DNA of 64,000 nt from Tubiluchus corallicola (lineage: Eukaryota > Priapulida > Priapulimorpha > Priapulimorphida > Tubiluchidae), in assembly GCA_030141605.1 (NCBI GenBank), contig JAQGDQ010000073.1, forward strand, positions 124,001-188,000. The letters run 5' to 3'. The notes below the pieces were generated by a model. The model ran no database searches. It saw only the letters and a program-made list of their open reading frames with translations, and had not been told where the DNA came from. This document shows positions 50,201 through 59,400 of this stretch, in pieces (position 1 is the first letter of the stretch; each line of letters starts with the position of its first letter). Both the position numbers and the translations under genes were made by a program.

Positions 50201-50958
50201 CTATATATCTTACAAGCCTAGCTAGCAGTTTCTCTTTCGTTAACATTTATGTCTAGGCAGCGGTTAGACAATAAACAATGCAGTCACTGCAGCAGAGTCA
50301 TTGTCAAGCGCAGGGCGACTGCTGGACGACCTTGGGAATTTTATCTAGGCTGGCTACTACAGGCTGTAGGCAAAATTCCTTGCATAAAGTTTGCAGCCAG
50401 ATCTCGCTGGATACAAATATGCCATACGGCTAGCATTTAGTGCTCAGTCAGGAAGCAAAAATGTTTACTGTACTTGTATAATAATTGCGCTGTTTAGGTT
50501 ACTACCTACTAGTGCGTTTTTAGAACAGAATAATGCAACATGTACTATTCTAATGCATCAAATTAAGTAAAAAAGTTGTTGATAAAATGAAAATTCACTT
50601 GGAGCAAAGTAAAAAATCAACGTTAAAATGAAACAGTGTGTCGTTAGGTGAAAAAAGGTTCAGCGTTGACTTACTGTATTTGAAAATGAAAAATAAAATA
50701 CATTTTTTGAGCTTTTTATTTAAAAGTCCAAGTGCCACTTACTATCAGTTAATTGCCTAAGGTTCTGAAAAAAAGTTTGACTACTCTATTCTCCATGTTT
50801 ACTTTATTGAATTGATCATCAAATTCCAGTTTTTTAATGAGATTAAGTGATAATTATGACAATATACGTTATGTAAATAATATTGTTGCTCTTTGCAGGA
50901 TGAATCTGACAACCCCTTTGAAAATATCAAGCTGACAGAGAAAACACAACTTACGTAG
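29260..50958 (+). CDS. ELAPOR: ELAPOR1/2 (KIAA1324/EIG121) family type I membrane protein, 21 exons
   Basis: Members of this family are endosome/lysosome-associated transmembrane proteins linked in vertebrates to trafficking, autophagy and secretory-cell maturation. The model has 21 coding exons joining in phase from ATG to TAG into 1016 codons (human ELAPOR1 about 1013). Exon 1 (29260-29376) encodes MGVTREIFQTCFIFCIVILV, a signal peptide. Then come a long Cys-rich ectodomain, one membrane helix at about 904-929 and an acidic cytosolic tail. One gene stands for the vertebrate ELAPOR1/ELAPOR2 pair, so I do not assign a paralogue. Exon 5 uses a GC donor. Several transposons lie in introns. Stop at 50956-50958, AATAAA at 51005. 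The family call is firm; roles are from homology. Confidence 0.93.
30102..36086 (+). CDS. ELAPOR: ELAPOR exons 2-10: N-terminal cysteine-rich ectodomain
   Basis: Exons are 30102-30225, 31541-31766, 32155-32302, 32430-32516, 32869-32977, 33209-33358, 34373-34461, 34635-34815 and 35982-36086. Landmarks are FTECDRAGGRWRVQVPNPNV, SYSCRKGQYLDVQGDQDCHN, NCPKGTYSLGGGVRFVEWNK LP, GKNVLYWRT, ITGVAYTSGCTPCEKGTYA, CPKNTFSDRGSSQC, VMYQWVQPHIC, CPPCNPGMQFSNSS and TYQWWHSLPPLM. The repeated C..C..G.Y...G...C..C pattern is that of the ephrin-receptor-like/GCC2-GCC3 Cys-rich modules of this family (residues about 81-445). Exon 10 is read as ending ...TIDC|GTACGT-type donor at 36086; the exact junction to exon 11 is less certain than the rest. 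Confidence 0.88.
34052..34332. mobile_element. Pogo/Tigger-like MITE with perfect TIRs (ELAPOR intron 7)
   Basis: The left end CCGTATTTTCCCGTGTATAA is the exact reverse complement of the right end, and TA lies on both sides (34050-34051, 34333-34334), the TA target duplication of Tc1/mariner-pogo elements. Extra copies of GGGTCTCTTATAC lie inside both ends. At 281 bp it has no coding capacity. The near-perfect TIRs suggest a young insertion. Confidence 0.8.
34976..35666. mobile_element. Foldback element with ~100-bp imperfect inverted repeats (ELAPOR intron 9)
   Basis: The left arm ATTATAAAAAAACAACTTTT and the right arm, reverse complemented, ATTATAAGAAGAAAACAACT continue as imperfect matches for about 100 bp. 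That includes GACTGCAGCCTG shared by both arms with GGCTCCAAAC / TGTCTCCAAAC. The ~480-bp centre is non-coding. I could not define a target duplication, so the family is unknown. Confidence 0.6.
36737..37412. mobile_element. Non-autonomous TIR element, hAT-like ends (ELAPOR intron 10)
   Basis: The left end CAGGGATGAGAATTTTCTG and the right end, reverse complemented, CAGAGATAAGAATGACAAAT are imperfect inverted termini of the CAGRGAT.AGAAT type. AAAATG flanks both sides directly, a 6-bp direct repeat that is shorter than the 8 bp expected of hAT. The right part contains a GC-rich block around GGCCTCCAAACCCCCGGCC. No transposase ORF is present. Confidence 0.5.
37991..46974 (+). CDS. ELAPOR: ELAPOR exons 11-18: central and MRH-like ectodomain
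   Basis: Exons are 37991-38202, 38620-38989, 41368-41482, 42661-42799, 44265-44460, 45420-45465, 46229-46401 and 46905-46974. Blocks include TGWQLAGDQI, ISRITFRFRLQCTADCVFYF, RYTYIISKNESMIFRWAF, SCRPCRKGAGRNACISCPPG NY, HRCPTGTVIDEVNPYGI, CKRCGPGTRSKDG, YYHLFNISLCG (MRH-like strand), VDALVCRTTIIPRK, HFYYRSLGTTQACPNGRSS and CDGCTFQFHWISKYACPIC. The part from about residue 645 to 862 aligns with the mannose-6-phosphate-receptor-homology region of the family. Exon 14 (…NNATTDSL) joins exon 15 (GDKDNSSM…) directly. Confidence 0.88.
39384..40340. mobile_element. hAT element remnant with perfect 8-bp target duplication (ELAPOR intron 12)
   Basis: Ends are CAGGCGCGTGCAAATTGCGG and, reverse complemented, CAGGGGTGTGCAAATTATCT. 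AACTAGAA flanks each side (39376-39383 and 40341-40348), a perfect 8-bp duplication. At 39997 an ATG opens MDKKKRKIEEQQRVKT, resembling the N-terminus of hAT (ZBED5/GTF2IRD2-like) transposases, but the frame stops quickly. This is an internally deleted hAT copy of 957 bp. Confidence 0.8.
47748..47864. repeat. Short direct repeats of ~40 bp (ELAPOR intron 18)
   Basis: About three diverged copies of a unit like GACATTTTTCACCGAGTAAT plus CGATTGCT follow each other. GTAATCAATTA at the left and TAATTGATTAC at the right are inverted, so this may be the rim of a TIR element whose other end is not recognised. Confidence 0.45.
47985..50958 (+). CDS. ELAPOR: ELAPOR exons 19-21: transmembrane helix and cytosolic tail
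   Basis: Exon 19 (47985-48131) encodes QIIIGAAVGLGFILVVMVLF, a single hydrophobic helix followed by FWNKNRK, the usual basic stop-transfer side. Exon 20 (48307-48493) encodes LEYKYMKLVSQSEKGGEGEL and PAADSCALDDDEEEQYDSVE. YMKL is a Yxx-hydrophobic sorting motif of the kind used for endolysosomal sorting, and LPAADSCA is shared with vertebrate members. Exon 21 (50899-50958) encodes DESDNPFENIKLTEKTQLT and the stop. The last intron holds a pogo/Tigger-like MITE. Confidence 0.9.
49988..50676. mobile_element. Pogo/Tigger-like MITE, copy 2 (last ELAPOR intron)
   Basis: It begins TA|CAGTAAGTCCTCGCTTAATG and ends GCGTTGACTTACTG|TA, giving CAGTAAGTC inverted ends and a TA duplication as in pogo/Tigger elements. 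It matches the copy at 8051-8690 along its length, apart from small differences. It is 689 bp with no transposase. Confidence 0.8.
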
Positions 50959-51004
50959 TGCTTTGTGTACGGAAAACGATGGAACGTGGCAACGTATGAA
51001 TGAA

Positions 51005-51010
51005 AATAAA
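51005..51010 (+). terminator. ELAPOR poly(A) signal
   Basis: AATAAA lies about 47 nt after the stop codon, giving a short 3' UTR if used. Further signals lie downstream. Confidence 0.5.
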
Positions 51011-53840
51011 ATTATTTTTGCATAGCTCTATGTATTTATCTTGGGTGTTAATGGACAATGGTACACATGTGATATTTTTCAGGGTCTTTATGTTTGATTA
51101 CAGCTTCATGCCCTCTTAGCACTTCAAATAAAAGTAAAAACAAATATGGCAGCATATAATTTAAAAAAAGCTAGTATGAGAAAATAGATGGGTACAAAAA
51201 CCCCGAAATTGAATTTCTGGGGTATTTTTCAAATATTCTCAGACTTTTGCTAGTTGTGTAACCATAGGTCCATGTATCAATGTTTTTTTATCACCACCTG
51301 CTGTTGTTTTCTGATGCTCACAATAATGGCACCTTTTAGCGGCAATCATTCCCAATGTATGTGCCTTGCAAGTTCACGTATAAATTTTGAAATATTTGGT
51401 ACTCATTTATTTAATCAAACAGTTGATTTCATTACGCAGACTAAAGTCGTATGTGATGCAATTTGCATTCCTCAAGCCAAAGAACAAAAGGATTTATATT
51501 TATATGTTACAAAATTTATATCTTTATATAATAATTGTATGTATGTACAATAATATATAGTATTGTTTTACGCAGAAAGGTTTTGCCTCACAGGAAAAAT
51601 TGTATTATATTATACAAATGTACGTACTAGATAACTGTTGGCACTACTCAGTCTTTTGAAGTAGTTCTTACCAATGTAATTTATTTTGTCTTTGTAATTT
51701 AGTAACTTTTTAAATGGTCTTATTGCAAGATGTCTGATTTACAGTGTTCTTTCAGTTTTCAGTGCAATTCCTTTATTTAGGTCATTCCCATTGAGTATGA
51801 CATAAGTTTGTGATTTTATATTTAGTAAATATATTGTATGTGTTATATTAACAATTGATATTTTATGGTAGCAAATCACAATTTTAGGTGTATTACGTGT
51901 GTTTGTTTTAATTTAATAATTAAATTTCCTTTATCTTTAATTTTCAAAAAATTTATGTTTAAATTTATTCTTTGTTTGCTTGGAAGTGAGTGTATAAATT
52001 CTTGCATAATTTCTGTGATGTTTGTGCTTAAAACTCTGACAGTTTACACCATCATTATAATTACAGTAAGCGAGAGGGCTCCTTAAGCCATGAATAGGCA
52101 AAGTGTTGTTTAATACAAGTTGATAGTTTGAAATTTCAATTTAGCAAAAACGTTTATTATTTAGCACGTCAGATTCTTAATCAAAACATACTTTACTATA
52201 AGTTTTCCAAAATTCCAATGGAATGTAGGCATTAGTAATTTCTAATGTGGTTTATTGTGAATTCGAATGTGACAGAGTATTTTAAATGTAGACAATATTA
52301 ATTTCAATTGTTGCATGAGACATTGTCAGTTCAAATGTAGCAGCAACTTAAGCAGCATTCAACCATATGAAAAAGTTCTAACCAAACCCTAAATTATAAC
52401 ACTAAAAACATGTACGCTTTTTATATCGTACTTACTGTGTATATAGCTTTAATTGTCTACTCCATTTTCCATGCAATGGAATCAAAAAATGGCTGATGTA
52501 TCCCTTTGTCACTTATCCATGAAAAACGGCAATTTATGCTGCATAAAAAATCTTTTTGATATTTGGTATTTATGTCATTTACATAGGTATGATTGCAAAA
52601 ATATGCCAGCGAGCGACTCATTTCTTTGTGAACTTATTTAATTTTTTTATTTCTGAGAATGAAAAACAATAAGAATTAGAAAAATAATCATCTTAGGAAA
52701 ATTAGGTAAAAAAGCATTAAAAAACACACATTTATATATACTTACGATAAATAAGTCTAGTGAATCTATCTGTCATTTCTTGACACTCTGTCTTGTAGAA
52801 ATGCTACATTTTATCACTTTCATTGCCGCATTTAAAGTGTTTTTGTCACATTCGATTGTAAAATTCTATAGAATATTACAGATTTTTAGTGAAGCTTTTT
52901 GCTGTATTAAAGAGATAGTAAAGATGAATGTAGATGATTAACAAAACATGGTATTTTTGTGATACGTTAGTGTTATGCACCAAATTCCAGGGAAAATTTT
53001 CAGTATTAGAATTTTTCTATCGGTTTTTCTATTTTACGTCAAATTTCTCACATCTTATGTGATTATAACTTTAAAAAGTTATTTTAATATTCAGCATTTG
53101 TGTTTTATTCAATAACTATAACAAAAAGTTACTTTATATTTAATAATCCCACCAAAGACTGAATATTTAATGTATAATAGTAGGTTAATCAGACAACTAA
53201 CATAATGAGACAATATAATAAGGCTGTTTCAGACAAATACAATAAAATTTTCTTGCATAGGTAATTTATCTACGATTCTTAGTACTGATTATAAACTAAA
53301 ATTTGGCTAAGGAAAAGCTACTGGGGAAGTTATTGTAATTCTGCAAATCTATAATATAAATACAAATACTATTTGCTTAACTGATGTGACCAACTCTGGT
53401 CTTGTTAATTCATGCTAGACCTCAAAATTAAATGGGCTTTTTTGTCACTTATACTGTTTGATTAGTTATCACTCAGAAAGATTGGAGTTATACAGATTTA
53501 TGTTCTATTCTTTGTACATTCCTTTATTTTACCATTTTGAATAATTTACCTCAGTGTGCATGTTTTTAGTCTACAGATTTAATTTTATCTTACATATTGC
53601 TATGGCCACCATTTTATTATACAAAATCGTTTGGATATGTAAGTGTATTTCATTATACATGTATATTGTATGATATCTTGCTGATTAAATGTGCTGCATT
53701 TAGTTTACTTTATTTCTTTTATTTGGACTTAATATTTTACCTTGGAGAAACCTTAAATCTATTAGGTTTTACATTTTCGTTTCAAATGTATAGTTTGTAC
53801 AAATTGGCAAAGTCCTATGTTTTTTCGAAAATAATGTTAT
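51011..53840. other. Intergenic AT-rich DNA after ELAPOR
   Basis: Open frames are short, hydrophobic translations of T-rich DNA. No domain or repeat with clear ends was recognised. The ELAPOR 3' UTR may extend into it. Confidence 0.4.
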
Positions 53841-54170
53841 TGCTACCATATTGAATTAAAATGGCTGATTGATAATCCGACTCTGTCAATTAATCCGGAG
53901 TTCGTTCTAATATACTCCTGTACAGTTTCGTGACGATCCACTGCCAATTTGTAGAGTCTTAGGCTTTTCAAAACTGATGTCATTACCGCCATCTTGAATT
54001 GAAAATGGCCGATCGAAAATCTAACTTAGACGATATGGAATTTGTTCTATTTTGCTCATGTTAAGTTTCACATGCGATGGGCAATGTAAAAAATAAAATT
54101 CTGTTGTTTCCTATTCTATTCTCGATGATTCACTGCAAACTCAAGGATCCTTAGGCTTTTTTTCAAAAAA
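53841..54170. repeat. Diverged tandem duplication of a ~150-bp unit
   Basis: Two copies follow each other. Both start with CCATMTTGAATTRAAATGGC, continue GATYGAWAATC and GGANTTYGTTCTA, share an internal ATTCACTGC/ATCCACTGC and end near CCTTAGGCTTTT. No ORF spans them. They probably belong to an interspersed repeat family. Confidence 0.55.
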
Positions 54171-54824
54171 GTCATCTACCAAGAACAAGACCAAGACAAA
54201 CAGGAATAGCAATTTGGGTCATGTAACTTGACCAAAAACAGTGGTAGTGTTTACTGTTTTTGTTGTATACACAATTCTGCCCTATAACTATTCTGTTATG
54301 CACCAGACATCAGAATTATGTATAGTTGTTACCGTTTACACTGTCAAAGGTTTTGAGTAATCAATATAATTCCTTAATTATTGGAGCTTGTTAACTTAAA
54401 CCCAGTTTTGTCGAAAAATTTTAGCTGAAGAGTGCTAAATTAACATAGCTAAGATTAACATTCTAAGTATAACAAAAATACTTAGACAATAGCTGCAACT
54501 GACCAACAATAGAAAGCAATAAAAACCAAGATAACCACAGTAAGAAAGGCATAGGCTCTGTGAAGATGTTAACCTCAAACTACAGACATGTGTTTGGCTA
54601 TAGAGAGCAAAAGAAATATAGAATGAAGTAACTAAACGTTTGGGCATGTCACATGGAACTTTTCACCCACAGCTCGCTAGAAGCTGTAGAAACTTGAAGA
54701 AATGAAAAATGATGTGCAGCTTGCTGGACCAGTTAGAACCTTTCCTAGCAACTGTCAGCTTGTGGCTGACAAAGGGTGAGCTGCCAGGACGACCACCACA
54801 GGCCTGTAAAACAAGCGATACCGC

Positions 54825-55019
54825 ATGTGCGAATACACCATAATCCATCAAAGAAAAGCATACAAAACGGTGATAAAATTAACCTCAACATACAAGATCG
54901 TGATGAACACGGGGCAACAGTGTACTGTTGACAAGATGCCAACACTGACTGGAACTTATTTGCATGGCCCAATTATGGTGAAGGCTGGTTTCCAGATTGG
55001 CCAGATTTACCACATCTAA
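54825..55019 (+). pseudogene. Short ORF upstream of cadherin-like frame, product unknown
   Basis: A 64-codon frame with no recognised motif lies about 100 bp before the cadherin-like ORF. The surrounding 54.7-55.0 kb has other broken frames and more G+C than its flanks, so this may be part of the same decayed gene. I see no proof. Confidence 0.15.
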
Positions 55020-55149
55020 CATTAAAGCAGAATGTACATGAATAATTTAGAAAATATAAGACGCCTGAGCTTCAAGGAAGCCTAAATCGATAATAAAGTT
55101 TAAATGTGTTACCATCTCTTGTTATATGTGCCCCTTCCATTTGCCTAGG

Positions 55150-55518
55150 GAAGCACCTTGCAATTATATTAATGTTCATCTAGTAATTAAGATAACACCT
55201 GAGGATAAGAAAAAACCTAATTTCATCGGTGCACTATACCCACCTCTAACTGTTTCAGAAGGTACACTTCCTGGAATGAAGTTGTTCAGCGTGAGCGCAG
55301 TAGACGAGGCTGATGTTTATGAATACGCAAAGAAATTTACAATATGTATTACTCCAAATATGCCTTCACCTGTAGATGCTGAACAGTGTCACGGTTACGA
55401 AAATTTTTACAGTATAGCAAACGACAGGTCTGCTGATATTTATCTAAACCAGCAACAACACTACAAGACAAAACATGAGTTAACCACGACACCTGTAGCA
55501 ATATGCCACCTCTACTAA
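55150..55518 (+). pseudogene. Cadherin-repeat-like ORF, isolated exon or pseudogene
   Basis: After an acceptor-like CCATTTGCCTAG an open frame reads YINVHLVIKITPEDKKKPNF, then LYPPLTVSEGTLPGMKLFSV and SAVDEAD. This follows the cadherin pattern V.I.(D).NDN.P.F......V.E...G..L..V.A.D.D across a repeat boundary, though the NDN calcium motif is replaced by DKKK. The frame then loses cadherin features and stops at 55516-55518. No other cadherin repeats are present within reach, so it is a stray exon, a processed or duplicated fragment, or chance resemblance. Confidence 0.35.
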
Positions 55519-56474
55519 TTTAAAGTTAAAGACACTATAGCAAACGTTTCCTTACAAACTTGCATAATACGCCAAAAATTCGAGGCAAATTTTTTTGCTC
55601 TTTTATTTACTTAATTCACATTTCTAAAGAACAGGCTGTCTGTCCGAAGTCGTTTACGACTAAATCGACTCACTTGAAAACTACCAAGCTTCATTAACGA
55701 AGCAACTCATACAAAATGAAATAATCATAACAACATAAGCATCATCTCTATTTAAACTGTGAGCTTACTTTTTCAATAGGCTCAATACTCAGCAAGATCT
55801 AAGCAACTTCATGTACTGTATTAATTACTGATGTACATAAAACACATTAACAAATTCCTCCTGATACTGCAGTGGAAATTAATTCCAGCAGTGTTAAACT
55901 CATTAAAATTACATTGTTACAAACGAGTGTTATTACCAATAAACCTTTTAAATGAAAACTTATTGCAACAACACAATTAACTGGTAAATTCAAAAATTCA
56001 ATTTCTTGAATGCAAGTGGAAGATAGCGAGTCGCGTGAAAGTAGGAAAGTGGAGGATGACAAATACAGCTTTTAGGATACAGTGTGAAACCATTAATTTT
56101 TGTGAGTTTAGAAGCCATGTGCAAAACAGAAAGAAAAAGTTTTCTTGGCCATCTGGTCTTGTGTCAGATTCATTTCCACAGAATTTAATAAGAAACAATG
56201 TTTAAGACTCTTTAAACTGTCAAATTTTGAGTAAAACCAACACATTCTTGGACATAATTAACACCACGGGTGCACAAATGCTTTGATAAATGGGAATGGA
56301 ATCCATATATAGAAAGCTGTTGTTTGATCCTCACCAATGTTATTTTGTTGGACAGTAATGAAACCGTAGGTACTTTTGAAAGCCACATGGCCTTACTGTT
56401 TTGTTATTTCCCCAAATCCCCAAAGAATTTTGATTTTTTTGCATTGTGGAGAAATTACTAAAACTTTGTGGTGC
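55519..56474. other. 3' flank of ATP5F1C, nothing else recognised
   Basis: This is AT-rich DNA beyond the stop of ATP5F1C (minus strand) and contains its unlocated 3' UTR. I could not identify a clear AATAAA close to the stop on the minus strand. Confidence 0.35.
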
Positions 56475-59400
56475 TTAATGCTGTTCTTTCAATGCTGCAG
56501 CTCCAGAAATGATTTCGATGAGTTCCCTAGTGATAACAGCTTGTCTTGTGCGATTAAACGTCAGTGTCAGTTTATCGATCATTTCACCTGCAAAAGAAGT
56601 CAAAGATCAATTACAGACTTTCCAGTAAGCAGAGATGCCAAAGGGTAAAGACTTCACAATTATTCGGCTATGGGGGTTGCACGTTGCCAGCTGATGCGTT
56701 GCCAGCTCCTATGATTGAGGGTATTTTGGAAGCCCAAAATGCAAACCAAATTAGAGAATTACAATCTTCTTTAACGTGTTATGCTACTTATACATTTAAC
56801 ATTGATGAGGTTCAAATTTTGATTTGAGCTGTGAAACATATAACCTTAGGTTTGGAGTTACTGAGCAATTTTCGAACGATAATAACATTTTTGTAGTATT
56901 ACTACTGTAATGCACAAAAACAATTCAGATAAAGCTACATTAACCTATTTTGGGCCTACAACTTCTCAAGTAGTAGGAGGACATGCATAACTCAAGGCTT
57001 TTAACGCAAATGAATGAAATGTTTGTAATTTTTGAGGTTATCCACGCCTGTTGCACAACCACTGAGCGAAATGAACAGTAGTTGGTTTCAGTTTTCTTTT
57101 TCTTTCAAACCTCCCATTAAATCAGACAGCATATGTGGTCTGCTCAGACTCAAAACTATTATAGGTAAAGTGCAAGGAACAAACTCTGTCACGCTGACTC
57201 ATCAATCACATCTAAGAACTCAGTGTTAGAAGCTTTTATTGAGTGGCTCAAGGCAACCTGACAGTGAGATACAGCCAAGCCTGGTTATACTGCCCCCTAT
57301 TATAATGCCAGCCTCGTCATAATGCCAACTTTTGCTCTGTTCCAATTTCCATAATGTATTAAATATGGGGAATACTGCCAACCTCGTCTACCGCCATCCA
57401 CCAACACATTTGCCTGGCCAAAAGTCCATTTTACATAAGAAATTAACCCCGTTATAACGCAATTAATTACTACCTCAAAAACATCTGTATTGCAAACAAT
57501 GACCTTTTAACATGAAACAATGGCCTTTTGAAATTTAATGATTTAAATCTTGTAGCAAGTGACTGTAGGAAAGCAAATTAATATAGAAATTTTAACCCGA
57601 CTATAGGTGCACCGACGAGCACACATTTTGTAGCCACTGTACAGTGTAAATTAGAGTTGATATGAAACGTGTTGAATATTCTGCTGTGCAAAACAAGCAA
57701 ATCTGTGAATTTGCCCATGAAAACAAGAGCAAGAGTTGCCAATACATTGCAAACTATTTTTCTGCTAAGTGGGATAAAGAGGTTAAATGAAAGACAAGGT
57801 TAAAGGTTTTTTCAAATCGAGTAACGCTATAGATATAAAATGTGATTATAGGGAATTTACTATAAAAAGTTCCAGGCATTTGTCTATTTTTTACACAATT
57901 TTTTTTTACACTTTTTAAAATTGATAGAGCACAGTCAGCATTCTGCAAGTTGCCATCTGATACTCAACTACAGAGGCTCAAGTCTAGTTAATGTTGATAA
58001 TCTCTAATCTCACTCTAAAGTGAGACACTGAACCAGCAGCAGTGTTTATATACGTTAATTACAGTTAGTAGTTGGCAGAGTTGTGCCAACTATATGAAAA
58101 TGTCCATAGTTAGTTTTTGTAATAGTCAGCCATCTACTTACTAACTATTTTTGGTGTTGTTTAACTTCAAAGCAACTCAAGCAAGCACATACTGTGATCA
58201 TTCAGCTATATCTCTCTAGTACTGAAAAAAACTAACAGTACTCTAAAAATAATTTAATGGTTATAGCCCCTAATTATTTCTCAAAATTTACAGCATGAAC
58301 TGATGCAAATTTGCACTTTTGTACACAAGCCGGTGTTTACTGCTTTACTCAAGGTCAAGCTATGTTAAGATAGGTAAATTCATACATGTCCAAAGAGGCG
58401 GCTGCATATTTTTGTTATCAGCAGTTCACTAATTGCCAGCATTTAATGAGCGGTTACACAAAGTTGTACGAAAAATAAATATAGTCAATATTGGCGAACA
58501 TCGCCTTACCGCCAGAAATCACACTCAGTGGTGTCCCAGACCTGACATTGTAATGATGTTTGTCTGTACTTACAAAGCACCCAATGATCAAAAATTTAAC
58601 CACATTACTGTAATAAAGTACTGACTGCAATAACAAATACAAGATACCAGTGATGGAACTCTGAAACTTTCACATGCTGCACCTCGTTACTAATATTTTT
58701 TCATATATCGCTCTATAGTACATTAAAGTAGATGTGGACAAAGCAATGATTTAAACTTAACATTAAAAAGTCTTCAGCGCTGCTTTAGTCATTTGCCGAA
58801 GAATGCCTTGTTTGCGTGTCAAGTGTACTGTTGAAATTACTGTAAGAAACATACCAGCATTTTTTGTGGCAGCATCCATGGCGGTCATTCGGCTGCTTTG
58901 CTCACTGGTTGAATTTTCTTTCATTGCATAAAACATTAAACTTGCTAAACTGAATTCGTGATAACTCCGGAGGACCTCCCCATCCAAGGAGTCATAGGCA
59001 GTCAGCCCTGGAGCATTGCTCACCGTCTCCAAAGAATAAATAGGCTGTTGAATTGGTGTAAACGAGACAACTGACCTGCAAATGAAATTATTCATTCGCA
59101 ATTGAATTTTTGGTTGAACAGGAATATGCATGCTACGTGTTTCCATATTAATAGCAATAGCAGAAATCAAGTTTTACAAACTCACTTTGAAAAGAACTCG
59201 AAGTACAAAAATGATGCTTTCGAAAGTGCGTGGTTTTGTGCTACAAAAAGACACAATCAGAAACGCAAATGGACCAACATTGTTTGTTTTCATTAAGATG
59301 ACTATTATGGCTCTCACACTAACAGGAATCCAGACAAGACGAAGAGTCTACTAGCACATAAAACTAAGAATACGCATTAGCCGCAGTCTTAGTACTGACC

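Noticed and set aside
56564-56827. 87-codon plus-strand ORF
   Set aside because: Its start is antisense to the last ATP5F1C exon and the rest has no recognised motif.
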